Made by a program: the position numbers and the translations under genes
The notes under the pieces: model-generated
Databases searched by the model: none
Seen by the model: the letters and a program-made list of their open reading frames with translations, nothing else
What the model was told of the DNA's origin: nothing
Shown: piece after piece, positions 49,570 to 61,747 of the stretch
Layout: the number at the start of each line of letters is the position of its first letter
How positions within the stretch are numbered: the stretch's first letter is position 1
NCBI RefSeq assembly: GCF_048773025.1
Contig: NC_133559.1
Span: forward strand, 9,888,501 to 9,952,500
Direction of reading: 5' to 3'
Origin: Camelus bactrianus
Taxonomy: Eukaryota; Chordata; Mammalia; Artiodactyla; Camelidae
Length of the DNA: 64,000 bases

Positions 49570-50517
49570 TTAGGCCACCTTGGTTGCCATAGGCATTCCC
49601 AGAACTCTTTTCAGTGCAGTCTTCACCTCCTGGTTCCTGAGACTGTAGACTAGAGGATTAAGTAGGGGGGTAACCACAGTGTAGGTCACTGCCACCAACT
49701 GGTCTTTGTCTGAGGCAGACTTGGATTTGGGTCGAAGGTAGATGATGGAGGCACAGCCATAGTGGACAAAGACCACAGTGAGGTGTGAGGCACAGGTGGC
49801 AAAGGCCTTCCTTTTGCCCTCAGCTGAGGGGATCTTCAGGATGGTGTTAACGATGAAGCCATAGGATATGAGAATTGACAGGAAAGGCACCATGATTACC
49901 AGGATGCTGAGGCTGAATAGAGCCAATTCTTTTACATGGGTGTCTGTGCAGGCCAACTTAATAACAGGTGCCATGTCACAGAAATAGTGGTTGACCCTGT
50001 TGGGGCCACAGAAAGGCATGTCGCGGATGAGGTTAGTGACCACCAAAGCAATAAGGAAGCCCGTGACTCCCGACAGAGACACCAGCCCCAACCCTAGCCT
50101 TTTGTTCATGATGAGTGTGTATCTCAGGGGGTGGCAGATTGCCACATAGCGATCATATCCCATCACAGCAATGAGAAAGCAGTTGGTGCAGGCAAAGCCA
50201 AGGAAGAAGAAGAGCTGGGTGGCACAGGCCATGAAGGAAATAGTCTTGGTGGCTGAGAGCAGGTGGACCAGCAGCTGAGGGATGATGACAAAAGTGTAGC
50301 AGGACTCAGAAAGGGAAAGGATGAATAGGAAACCATACATGGGAGTGTGCAGAGTCCTGCTGTAACGTATAACAGCCATTATGGTTGCATTGGCCATCAG
50401 GATTGTCAAGTACAGGAAAAGAAAGATGACAAAAAGTAGCAGTTGGAGCTCCTGCAGGCTAGAGAAGCCCACCAGGATGAACTGTGTAACCACAGTGGTT
50501 CTGTTGAAAACTTGCAT
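49570..50517 (-). CDS. OR10T2: Olfactory receptor family 10, OR10T2-like, intact
   Basis: A single-exon class II olfactory receptor of 315 residues. I start it at the Met encoded at 50515-50517 (MQVFNRTTV), which puts the N-glycosylation site NRT at residue 5, as usual for the family. An in-frame Met 30 codons upstream gives an atypical lead and is unlikely to be used. Seven membrane segments are visible. Motifs include LHTPMYGF (about 56-63, with G where F is usual), MGYDRYVAIC (about 119-128), KAFATCASHL (about 237-246) and PLLNPLVYSLRN (about 284-295). Cysteines near 98 and 180 fit the conserved extracellular bridge. The TM1 GN pair is AN here. It should couple odorant binding to Golf in olfactory neurons. 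Its place just beyond CD1E, on the opposite strand, matches human OR10T2. Confidence 0.88.
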   Translation of the reverse strand: MQVFNRTTVVTQFILVGFSSLQELQLLLFVIFLFLYLTILMANATIMAVIRYSRTLHTPMYGFLFILSLSESCYTFVIIPQLLVHLLSATKTISFMACATQLFFFLGFACTNCFLIAVMGYDRYVAICHPLRYTLIMNKRLGLGLVSLSGVTGFLIALVVTNLIRDMPFCGPNRVNHYFCDMAPVIKLACTDTHVKELALFSLSILVIMVPFLSILISYGFIVNTILKIPSAEGKRKAFATCASHLTVVFVHYGCASIIYLRPKSKSASDKDQLVAVTYTVVTPLLNPLVYSLRNQEVKTALKRVLGMPMATKVA

Positions 50518-51260
50518 CTGGATAACTTCTGTGAATAACTTTGGAGAGATAAAATGAGGATTATACTTGTACAAACACTTCCCCCATGCCTTCACTTTAA
50601 GTGTCATATTTTCAGATCCAGAGTATTGATCTCTCTCTCTCTCACTTGCTCTCAGTCTATCTGGATATAGATTTTCCTTTTGATAATTAAAAAATATTAA
50701 TCTCCAGTAATAGGAGAATGATTCACTATATTATAGAAATACAAAAAGATTAAAAGAGACAACCATTTGATATTTTCAAAGATTATGTAAAAACATGAGA
50801 AAGTTCTCCTAGTTTGTAAGAGAAAAAGCAAGACACAAAGCCATAATTATAATAAGATTAGAGCAGGTTTTAGTTTGCTTTCTGATGTATTTTCTGAATA
50901 TTTAACAGTAAGCTTTTTAAATTTGATGATCCTAAATATACTTCATTTTTATATAGGTCAGAATATTTCCATCTCTTTTTGGCTGCTATCCAAACACAAA
51001 CAAGAATAATTTGCTACTTCTACAAATAATGCTATTATTTTAAAAAATTGCTTTTAAAATATTCACATATGTAAATTAAGTGTGCCATTTATAACATCTG
51101 TTTGCCCAGATGATTATTGGTAGCTTGACACACTTGTCCTCTGACCACTGGCAGTCACAGTGAATGGCCTGCTGGGGTGGGGGCAAGTAAGGGAAGCACA
51201 TGTCAATCAGCAAACAAATAACAACCAGTGGACAGCAGCAATAATAAAAGCAAACATTAC

Positions 51261-51266
51261 GACTAT

Positions 51267-51313
<47 letters not shown>

Positions 51314-51331
51314 TTATTATTATTATTATTA
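51261..51331 (+). repeat. ACT/ATT trinucleotide microsatellite
   Basis: About 15 ACT units followed by about 7 ATT units, 0.7 kb upstream of the OR10T2-like start codon. Confidence 0.95.
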
Positions 51332-52006
51332 ATTTTAAGTTCAACAACAATTCCTGGCTGAGAACAGTCAAGAGAGTCCAACTCATCATTTGACATACAT
51401 CAGGAGGCATCTTAGAGAAGTCCAGATGGGAGTGGTGATTTGAGGGAAAAGGAGGATTTCTCATGCTGTGATTAGTTAACCCAATTCCATTATTCTTTTT
51501 TGAGTGGGGCTGTTTATGACACTTGTTTTTAGAGACAGAACAGAACAGCCACTTCGCGGGTCCTGATTTGCCTCTGGAAATGGACCATCTCCCCAGTGTT
51601 CTCTCCACATCACACCGTTGAAACATTTTCTACCAGTTTATAGCTCAGTTAAAACATGAGAGGGAGCAGTTGAAACTGTCTCTTGAAAGCAGAAAATTTC
51701 CGGAACTAAATTTAAACATTTCCTTCCCTTAATTTTATACAGTGCTATTTGATAATATGTGCTTTCAGTTAGAGATTATTATGTCTAAACAATTTTATTG
51801 CTATACATGTTAACGAAATAACATACATCATCTATTTCATAATAAAATAACAAAATCTATTTTAATTTTGTCTTTAAAAAAAAACTGGTCAGACATTATG
51901 GTACTCTGGGCTTTTGAGATAACGGAGAAGATTCTTAGGCAACTTTGCTGGATACCCTCATCCATAGGCCTATGTCATTTGCTCTTTTTACATGTATCTT
52001 TTCGTT

Positions 52007-52150
52007 TCTGCATCTCCTCTTCTTATGTATTTATTTATTTAATGGAGGTGGAGGTACTAAGAATTGAACCCAGGACCTCATGCATGCTAGGCATGCACTC
52101 TACCACAGAACTATACCCTCCCCTCTGCATCTTCTATTCTTGATACTTTA
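52007..52150 (-). mobile_element. Camelid tRNA-Ala-derived SINE (vic-1 type)
   Basis: Read on the - strand, this has a tRNA-Ala-like head (TATAGTTCTGTGGTAGAGTG, then a GGTCCTGGGTTCAATTC-like B box) and a tail of repeated TAAA units. The flanks TCTGCATCT(C/T)CT(C/A)TTCTT at 52007-52023 and 52134-52150 form a slightly diverged target-site duplication, so the element itself is about 52024-52133. Confidence 0.82.
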
Positions 52151-53054
52151 CTATCCTCATAATTTCAAAAAATGTTTCTTTTTCTAAGTTTCCATATTCC
52201 AGAATCTCATTTTTTTTTTATCTTCTAGTCCACTTTGGTGGCTCAATATCCATTATGATCAAGCCAGCACAGACAATATGTGGAGTCACTTAATACACTG
52301 TGAAGTAGGTATGACTGTCCTTGTCTTACAAAATAAAAAATTGAGAAGCAGAGATGTTATGGTACCTATCTGAGTACACAGCGTATAAAAATGTTTCTGA
52401 TTCTAGATGCCACATTTGAAAATCTTAACTTCTAACCTTCCCTCCTAGGTCTTTCCATTTCATCTTGTTTCTTCCATCTCTTCTACCTAATTCTCCAAGG
52501 GCTCCTGATTCTCAGATTCCACAAAGTAAATTGGTTTTTCTTCTGCCAAAGACCCTTCTTTCCCTTTTTGAATATGTCCTCTTTCACTTTTGAAATCAGT
52601 GCCTCTCATCTTCTTCACATTTCTTTAGGATCCCCAGTGGGATAAATTTCTCTAACTGTTGTTTCTTCCAATATTTTGTTTAGAATATTTGAGCAAAGCA
52701 TTCTACTTCATGAAGATCAAAATGTAAGGATGAAACATACCTGTGAGATGTGAACAATTGAAATGATATTTATTTGTTGATGAATGAAATGAATGAAATA
52801 AAGTGAATGATCGTTATAATGACATTTGCCATGTATTATTATTTCATGGTGTTTACCATATGATTTACATAAATGTAATTTTAAAGAACAAACATTATCT
52901 TTATCAAAGGAAAAGAATGTCTAAATTATTTTCCCTGTACTGTATGTCTTTTTGTATTCAAGTATGTGTATGCTGTCTTAATATGTCAGTTTCTTTCCTT
53001 AATATTGCAATTCATTTAATTAGCTAATTATAATTACAGTATAAAGTTGTTAAA

Positions 53055-53265
53055 GCCTGTGCATTAGAACATGGACTCAGGAGCCAAAATGCTAGGTTTG
53101 AATCCTTCCCCTGCCATTTAGAGCTGTGAACTTCAGTGTGATTCAGTTTCCTCATTCATAAAACATCAATTACCCTAGAGCATGTTATATAGGATTGTTA
53201 TAAGAATTAACTTGGGTAATATAAGTAAAGTGCTTTAAACAGCACCTAACACACAGCAATTGCAA
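53055..53265 (+). mobile_element. MIR SINE
   Basis: ATGGACTCAGGAGCCAAAAT, GGTTTGAATCCTTCCCCTGC and GTGATTCAGTTTCCTCATTC follow the MIR consensus in order. Confidence 0.75.
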
Positions 53266-54352
53266 TCCATGTGTTACCTGTTTTTGTCTGTGTTGTACAA
53301 CCCATGGAGCTGAGAGGCATATATCCCAGCTTTGATAACTGAGCAGGAGGAAGAATCTTGACCTCTGAATCACAGCAGAGTTCCCTTGCATTTGACTCCT
53401 ATGCTCTCATCTTTGCAGTTCTTTAATGAATCTACCCTTTATCATCTAAAAAGTCATTAATCTTTGGGTTCTATCTTTAAATTCTACTACAGTTGTTCTG
53501 TATGCCTATGGAGTTGTGGAACACAGGCGTAAAATCTGGACCACAAGGCTATGACATTCCTGCCTGTGAGTAAAATAGATTGATGATCCCTTGGGATAGG
53601 AGTGGAGAAGGACGGCTGCAGCTGGAATAATGGAGGAAAGAAAGGGAGCAAGAAGAATGCATCTTTAATCTTTAATCTCTAATAGCTAAAAAGCATTGTA
53701 GTGAAGGAAAAGAGACTATCTCAGGAACTTCACAGTATCTTATAGTCTAGGCACCCAGGGCCTTAATAGTTCCACTTTCAGAATCAGGTTCAGAAATGCA
53801 GGAGAAGTCAGGTATAAACCTGCACCACTCAGCATCTGCTAATCTGCTGGCTACTTTAATGGCTATAAAATGTAAGGAGTTGCTTGGCGTGATACATGGT
53901 GTACATTCCCTTTTCATCATCTCTGCGTGGTTCCTTTACTTAGGTAGTTCCACATCCCTGCTGTCATAACCCTTTTCCTCTGCATCAGTTCTTGCAGAAA
54001 ACAAGATGCTTTCATGTAAGCCACCTCGTTTTGACCCTCACAACCCAGTTGACAGGACAAATGTTTTTGTCCCCTTACAGGTAATGCAAGGGCACTAATA
54101 CACTTATGTATTTTCGAAATTCCGTTTTTCCAGTTTTATTGAGAAATCATTGACAGGTATCACTGTACAAGCCTTCTAACTTCTAACCCACTTTCTGCCC
54201 ATCACATTTTATGCCACTTACTTTCTACCCTTCCAGAAGAGTATCTGCCCTACACTTTTTCCAAGGGACCAAAGCATGGGTCCATGCTGCTTGTTCCAGT
54301 AAAACTCACGTTACCATTTCTGATTTTTCTGGAATAATCCAATTTTAATGAT

Positions 54353-54508
54353 CCAGTGCTCTTTTTGTTTTGTTTTGTTTTTTGGGGAAAGAGGTATTTA
54401 GGTTTTTATTTATTGTTTAATGGAGGTACTGGGCATTGAACCCAGGACCTTGTGCATGCTAAGCATGCACTTTACCATTGACCTATACTCTCCCTCACCA
54501 ATGTTCTT
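54353..54508 (-). mobile_element. Camelid tRNA-Ala-derived SINE (vic-1 type), second copy
   Basis: This has the same tRNA-Ala-like head on the - strand (B box GGTCCTGGGTTCAATGC) and an A-rich tail, seen here as the T-rich stretch at 54361-54420. Possible diverged duplications are CCAGTGCTCTT (54353-54363) and CCAATGTTCTT (54498-54508). It probably arose independently of the copy 2.3 kb away. Confidence 0.8.
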
Positions 54509-54584
54509 GAATTATCAGGTTTTATAATTGAGATATGTTCTCTCTAAGCCTTAGGTTAGGAACCTATAATGTAAAGAATATGAA

Positions 54585-54705
54585 AATGAATATATGTATG
54601 TATATGTATAACTGAAACATTATGCTGTACACCAGAAATTGACACAACATTGTAAACTGACTATACTTTAATCAAAAAAGACTAATATTAACGAAAAAAA
54701 ATTAG
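54585..54705 (+). mobile_element. L1 3' tail
   Basis: AACTGAAACATTATGCTGTA and CACCAGAAATTGACACAACA followed by an A-rich end: the cleanest L1 tail in the window. Confidence 0.7.
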
Positions 54706-54939
54706 GAGGGTCAAGAAAATGTTGCTTAATTTTATCACCAGTTTTATCATCAGTTTTGTGAATCAAACTGTTTTTAACTTCCTGCTAAATCATTGGCTTC
54801 TTTTCCAGTGATTCAAAAAAGAATTTAGTTATACCTAAGATAGCCTCTGTTCTTGCCCACAGGCATAGTACTGCTTTTATATCTTTTTCTCGTGCTGTTT
54901 CATGTATTTATATAGCCTACTGTTTTCTGTGTCAAAGTC

Positions 54940-55255
54940 CCCTTCACGGCCCATGTTCTTCAGTACACCTTCTCTGACTACTGGAGCCCACAAGATGCTC
55001 TTCCTCTTCATAACACTTAGAGATCTTAAAATCATACTGGTGTGGTAAATAGGTTAGATACTATCTCATATTACTTTATAATTAATTTGTATCTTTTATC
55101 TATCTATCTATCTATCTATCTAATCATATCCCTCTGTAGATTATTTCTTTGGGATAGGGACCATAACAGGGTATTCTAAATGACCTGCTGCCCCCACCAC
55201 AGTATGGGACACATAATGGACTCTAAACAAAACTTAATAATAAATGATGGCATGG
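54940..55255 (+). mobile_element. L2 LINE 3' fragment with an internal TATC array
   Basis: L2-like text (CTTCTCTGACTACTGGAGCC, GGGACACATAATGGACTCTA) surrounds a short TATC repeat at about 55096-55121. Confidence 0.5.
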
Positions 55256-56139
55256 TTTAATTCTCCTTTAGTTTCTCCTTTAATTCTCCTTTAGTTTTTT
55301 CATATACTATGATTTTTTCCCCCTAGAATGTGCTCTCTACTCTTTGACTATAATTCATATCATACATAATTTTAAAATAATTCTCAAAATCATCTTTTTT
55401 ACAAAAAGAAATCTATGCTGATGAGCTTTCCTGCCCTCCCCTCCAGTTACTTTTAGTACTTGATTTCTCAGCATTTCAATTTTATATAAGGTGTGGTATA
55501 TGTGTATAAATGTTTCCATTTGTGTGGGTATGCACATTCAATAGGAGTAAAAGTTTCTTTTATTTCAAGAAAAATAGCACAATCAAATTTACTTTGATAT
55601 AGAATCTTTTTCATAATACTAAAAACTATTATGCAAATGCTTTTAAACCTGAAATCCTTGGTAGAAAATGTTTCTTTCTCCAGGTAGTAACTGACAAAGA
55701 GAATACACTTACCTACTTATATTCAAATGATCAAAGAAGTTGACATGACTTTGAGTTTGAGGACTCATAGTCTTGTTGGTTTTTTGAATGTGGAAAGAGA
55801 CAGCAGTAGAAGGTTACTTGTAAAAGCAATGACATCTGTCCTGAAAGATAAAATGATTGAAAAAAAAAATGCCCTGAAACATTTCATAAAGGGTTTATTT
55901 GGACAATTAGATGTCTAAACCTTTTTAAGTCTTAAATAAGAGGCTGAAATTAGCCCAATCTATAATCATACGTCAATTATTCAGATTCTATAATTAGGCT
56001 GGAGATTATTTATAGCCTTCTGGGATTCTAAGGACTAGGGCCCTCTGAGACAAGGAGAGTTAAAGCAAAAGATAAAATAAATGACTAAACTTGGTCAAGG
56101 ACATCTTATTTAATACCAGAAGAGAATAATTCATATTGC

Positions 56140-56175
<36 letters not shown>

Positions 56176-57484
56176 CTTCCTACCTCTGTAAAGCACTAAA
56201 AATATAAATAAGAATTCTTTTAGCATGAGGGAGTTTAGTTGCTTTTAGACAAAAGATTACAAAACACTGAGATACCAAGAGAAACCAAGTTCTCGAACGT
56301 GGAGACTTACATGAAGACTGATTTGATAAAGCATAAGAGATGAAAGCAGGGGTTGTTGAATGTAGGTGTGCTTGGCACTTTGGGGGATTACCCTGGTAGT
56401 CTCTGTTCTGCTTCTATACACGAAGCCTGAATAAAATGTCAAACAACTGGATTTATTAGTTCCTTTAAGGGAACGACTTTTATTCAGCAACCGTTCATCG
56501 AGTGCTGTGCCTTGGAAAGCACTGTATTGGGTACTACAGTGACACATAGATAAGTAAGTTCCATGAATCCACCTGATCTGGCAGGGAGTCATAACCACGT
56601 GTAATAAGAGACACACGGAGGCATGTGCCAGTGGAGAGAACGGGACGGCTAGAAAGACGAGTGCCTCACAGTGAAGACCCTCTTGAACACAGTCAGGGCT
56701 GAGATTTGGCCAATGACTTTATGAACTAAAACACTGGGGATAAGAAAACTAAGTAGAAACTACTGAATGTTTGTGCCTAGGATATTCAAAGGAGAAAGAG
56801 TGAAGAGGATGACTGAGAATTTCTGTTTTTGCTAGTGGCTGCTCTGGCTATTTGAACAAATGCTCTTTGAAAACAACTGAAGTTGCTGGGGAATATTTAA
56901 AATTTTTCTTAGTATATATTTACCAGCTGAAAGTAGAGCAGGGATTTCCAGGTCAAAATGTGAGAGAAAGCAAGAATTCACGAAGACATTGGCTTATCTG
57001 GTTAGAATTACAACCCCAGCTACTGATATGTGGGAATCACGGGATGAGGCTGACAGAAATTAAAATCCAGGGCCCACCAAAACAGGAGTCAAAAAATAGA
57101 TCTGTTTGAGCTGGAGTCTGAAGGAGGACACCTTGAGATAAACATGAAGCAGAACTAAGCCCATCTTTCAGCCCACTGTTGGGGGGTCCAGGTGGGAAAA
57201 TTCGCTTGGAGGCTGACCAGAGACGTGGGTCAGCGGTGGGGAAAATAGGTCCATTCGTGAGAGGTTGTAATCGGTAGGCCCTCATTCTGATTTGCATCAC
57301 AAATTTGCATCACCACTTGGCTCAAGAAACCTCAAGCTCTGGATTTAATTTACAGTCAGTCTAAACTGGTGCCTCTGAGGATCTGCCAGACACAAATGCA
57401 GATTTTATCTGGTGAAGAAAACTTTATTCAGCTTCTGGAAACGAACAAAATACAAATTATAAAAATAAAAACAAGAAGAAAAAC

Positions 57485-59000
57485 ATCAAAAGAAGGAAGA
57501 AATAAAGCTGTCTCTCTTCATAGATAATATGATTGCCTATGTAGAAAATTCCAAAGAGTAGGCAAAAACAAAACAACAAAATCCTTCTGAAACTAAAAAG
57601 TGATTATAGCGAGATTGTAAGACATATAATTAATACACAAAAGCCTGTTTTTTTCCCCTATATACCAGCAATGGACAATTGGAATTTGAAATGAAAAGCA
57701 CATATCATTTACATTAGCAGCAAAAAAAAAAAAAAAAAAACAAAAACAAAAAAGAAAAAGAAAAGAAAAAAGAAATAGGTATAAGTCTAACAAAATATGT
57801 ACAAGATCTATATGAGGAAAATTATAAAATACTGATGAAAGATATTGAAGATCTCAATAAATGGAGAAATATTCTATGTCTGTGGATAGGAAGACTCAAT
57901 TTTGTTAAGATGTCGGTTCTTCTTATAGATTCAATGCAGTCTCAACCACAATTCCAGCAAGTTATTTTGTGGGGTAGCAAGAAACTGATTGTAAAGCTTA
58001 TATGCAAAGGTAAAAGACCTAGAGTATTATTAACACAATATTGCATATTAACCACATTTTGTAGGTGCTTTGATCCCTTTGATGGGCCTAGATGACCCTT
58101 TGGGACCTTGATAACCAGGGAGGGACTGCTCCTTCTAACTAGGGTTAGAGTTTTCCAATTCCTGGAGATAACAGAGGACTTTCCTTAGAGAATGTCTTTC
58201 ATACGCAAACTAATCAGTCCAGAGCCCATAGCCCCTGCTTGTCTAGTTTTTCATGTTCCTACAGTATCCTCCTGTCCTAGGCATGGTATCCCCACCTCCT
58301 CTTAGGAACTGTGTGTAATAAACTTTCTTTTCAATGGGAATTGTTTCCTGATAAGTCAGCCTTACCATATCTGAAAAACAGTTAAATCTACATTTTAAAA
58401 CATATTGAGAGAGGAATAAAATTAGAAAACTGATACTACCTGACTTCAAGATTTACTATAAAGCTATGGTAATTCAAGAGAGTATGGCTTTGCTGAAATA
58501 ATAGAGAATAGAAAGAGAAATGAGCTGTCCTGCCATGGAAAGGCACTGAGTAACCTTCACTGCATGTTGCTAAATGAAAGAAGGCAGTCTGAAAAGGGTG
58601 TATATGTTGTATGAGTCCAACTATATGACGTTTTGGAAAAAAAAAACCTATTGAGACAGGAAAAGATCACTGGCTGCCAGGGGATTAGGGGAGGAGGAGA
58701 AGGAGGAACTTAGGGCATGTTTAGAGTGGTAAATCCATTCTGTATGATACTATAATGGTGAATATATAACATTATGCATTTGTGAAAATCTGTGGAACTG
58801 TACAATACAAAGAGTGAGCTCCAAGGTAAACGATGGACTTTGATAACATCAATATATCAATATTGGTTCAATAAATCTAACAAATGTAGCACAGTAATCT
58901 AAGATGGTCTTAATAGGAGGTACTGTGTCTGTGTGGTACTCTTGGTATTTTCTGTGCAGTTTTCTGCAATTTTTCTAGAGAAAAAAAGAAAAACATCAAA
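57485..59000 (+). mobile_element. L1 ORF2 and 3' UTR fragment interrupted by an LTR fossil
   Basis: The left part (57485-58055) is diverged L1 ORF2 (codes for EDLNKWRNILCLWIGRLNFV). Its continuation (GATACTACCTGACTTCAAGA) resumes at about 58385 and runs into the L1M 3' UTR (GATCACTGGCTGCCAGGGGA, ATATCAATATTGGTTCAATA), ending near 59000. The gap is filled by a solo LTR. Confidence 0.7.
58060..58380 (+). mobile_element. Solo LTR fossil nested in L1
   Basis: About 320 bases with AATAAA at 58317-58322 near the right end, lying inside an L1 whose text continues on both sides. It looks like a solo retroviral-type LTR, family unresolved. The nesting makes it younger than the host L1. Confidence 0.5.
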
Positions 59001-60239
59001 TTCTCACTGACATACGTGGAGAAATGAGGTGAGAGAAGTTGGGGTAGAGATTATGTTCGGGGCAACAATACCTGGGAAGAGGCACAGTGGAGCCTTTTGG
59101 AGTTCTCAAAAATTTATTTACTTGCTAAGTTTAATTTGTAAAAATCAATCAAGTTATACACTTAGGATTTGCATACTTTTCAGTTTGTATATTTTACTTT
59201 AAGTAATATATTTACTAGAATTAAAATATGCAGAATAGGATTTCCCTCTTTGGGGAATGGACCAGAATATTTCAGATCAACTCAGCCACTAGGAACAACT
59301 AGAAATGGTACAAAAATTTTGGGAAAAGATTGGTTTGAAGATGTCAGGACTCTAACAAAGGATTAAAGTTTGGATTAAAAGCAAGACACTTGGAGAAAGT
59401 GTTCTGATATTTGAGAGGCATTTACCTCCTAAGGAGAATCTGTCAATTCTGGAAGAGACTACCAAAAAGTAGAGAGATTGAGAGGCATGGTACTAAAAGA
59501 CAAAAATTACAGTTTGTGAACCATCAAAGAATGGACTGGTGAACTTCCCAGGCTTTGGGGTGAGATCCCAAAATGGAAAATAATAGGAGGAGGACTAAAT
59601 AAGAAATTGACTAGCCAGCCTTCCCAGGAGCTGGAGCCTAGTTTGAAATAGCCTCAAACCCTGGCAGACCTGTGCCAAGACTCTAATATCTAACCTCTGT
59701 AGGTCCCCACTCTGGCCTGTAGATCTTGGTGGCATTTTGGGTCTCTTGGAATCTGCATAATTTTATAGACAGTATATAAGAATCCCCAGAAGGTTTGGTA
59801 ACATATGACTCTTTTTGATCTAGTCTATACCAGCAGTGGAATTGCTGGGTCATAGCTTACTATTGTTTGTTGAATTTGCAGCTGTAGCTCTTTATCCTTT
59901 TCTATGTCCTCTGCCCTGTGACTTTGCAGTTCATCCTATTAGATGCAGAGTATAATTCTCCACCACAGAAATTTGGGCTTGATACTGGGATTTACAATGG
60001 CCAATGAAATATGGGCAGAAGGTACAGTTTGCCAGTTTCAAGCTTTGGCCAAAAGAAGCACTGCAGGTTTTCTCCTCCCACCATGTCCCTTTAAACCTGG
60101 GCTCTAGAATGAAAATAGCTGGTGCAGATCTGGTCCCAGCCTAGCCAAAGGGATCAGACCCAGGAGGCATGAAACTTGAGGCAGAGTCATCACACTGAGC
60201 TCAGCTGAGATCAGCCAACACTAATGCAACCTGCCGACA

Positions 60240-60415
60240 CGTAGCAAGACATTTTTTATTGTGGCAAAAAACATAAAATTTACTGTCTTAGCCATTTTTA
60301 AGTGTGCAGTTCAGTAGTAGTAAGTATATTCACATTGCTGTAAAACAGATCTCCAGAACTTTTTCACCTGGCAAATCTGAAACTCCATAACCATTGAATA
60401 ACAACTCCCCTTTTC
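60240..60415 (+). mobile_element. L1M 3' UTR piece
   Basis: AAACATAAAATTTACTGTCT, TTCAGTAGTAGTAAGTATAT and CAGATCTCCAGAACTTTTTC match the same L1M stretch found in CD1B intron 5. Confidence 0.7.
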
Positions 60416-60464
60416 CTAAGTGAAATAAACCAGTCATAAAAAGACAAGCTAGATGTACTGTTAG

Positions 60465-60600
60465 GCATTTCCTCATTTAATCTTTATAACAACCATGGTT
60501 TAATTATTCCCGTTTTGTAGAATTGTAATTATTGTTACCCACTCGCACAGGAAGTATCTGAGGAAGCTTATTTTAAAATCTATGTTATGTGACCCCCAGT
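60465..60600 (-). mobile_element. MIR SINE, diverged
   Basis: CTCATTTAATCTTTATAACA and ATTCCCGTTTTGTAGAATTG are the antisense MIR pattern. Confidence 0.5.
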
Positions 60601-61747
60601 CTCTGCCCCCAGCACCAGCCCCCCAAGCGGGAGCTCCTAAACTACATGCTGCTCAAGTGGAAGGCTGAGAATGAACATTTATGAAACCAGTTTCATATAA
60701 AATTCTGTTTTATTGAAATACGCCTTTAACAAAACCCAGAATAAAAACAAAACTCAGCCAAAGAAATATAATCCACCTATATAGGTGACTGAAATTTGGT
60801 TATTTCTTACAGTGAGACATGAAGGAAAGAGGAAACAGTACTTCATTACTCTTTGCCTATAATACCTAATTTAATGCCTTGCACATAGTAGCAGATGCAT
60901 AAACAGAACTCTTGCATGGTCAACCTACTTTCACATTGTATCTGACATTAAGTGCAATCCTAGTTTATGGAGTGAAGATAGGAAAATGAAGGGAGGTGGA
61001 CGAGAACTAAAATTTTTTTAATGCCTTCTCTCAGAAGAGGACCAAATTCCTCTACATCTATTAATTCCTTTAGTTCTTACAGTGCCCCGCTGAGAAGGTA
61101 TTGAAGGTCTCATGTTACATAGGCAACAACTGACTACAAGAGAGGTTAAGTTTGGCCCATGCCATTTGGCTGGAAAATGATCCAAATCAAAAATGATCCA
61201 AATCAGTATTCAGACTTAGGTTTTTATGATTTCAAAGTCTGTATTTTCTACTCTACTATCAGCCTCATAGAACTTCAGTTCTCCCCTCATCTATCTTGTA
61301 AGTGAATATTCTTTCTGTCTATAAATAAGTTATTTATTATAAATATTACTTCTTAACCTCAAAAATATATAGAAGCACTTGGAGACTTAAATAACATTCT
61401 CCACTGTTTCCTTCAGTGTAGGAAGAGTATGAACAGGCTGGGCATTCTCAGAATTAATGCAGCATTTGTAGTGTTGACCTGAGAAAATGTACAGAATGTA
61501 CAAAAATAACATGGCTTGAGCCTTGAAAGTTGCCACATTCATTCAGCTTTCTGGAGACCAAATGGCACAGCCTTTACAGTGAATACAGGCTAAACACAAA
61601 GAAGGACTTTCCAATAAAAAAGTTGAAAACAGGAAGGTCCTTCTCTCTTTTTTCTTTTTCTTTTTGGCAAAAAAAGGATAGGTATGTTTATTAAAGTTCC
61701 ATCCAGGACATTTTCATGAATATAACTTTCATGACCTATCAACTCAC

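Larger units (their letters stand above)
50640..61740. other. DNA between the two olfactory receptors
   Basis: Contains the ACT/ATT array, two SINEs, MIR, L2 and L1 pieces and a nested LTR fossil. Untranslated exons of the OR10T2-like gene would lie in its left part but cannot be placed from sequence. No other coding gene seen. Confidence 0.55.

Noticed and set aside
50518-50607. An upstream in-frame Met extending the OR10T2-like protein by 30 residues
   Set aside because: The extension is unlike any receptor N-terminus. The Met at 50517 gives the normal length and glycosylation site.
52024-52133. A tRNA-Ala gene on the - strand
   Set aside because: The head is diverged and joined to a TAAA-type tail with flanking duplications, so it is a SINE.
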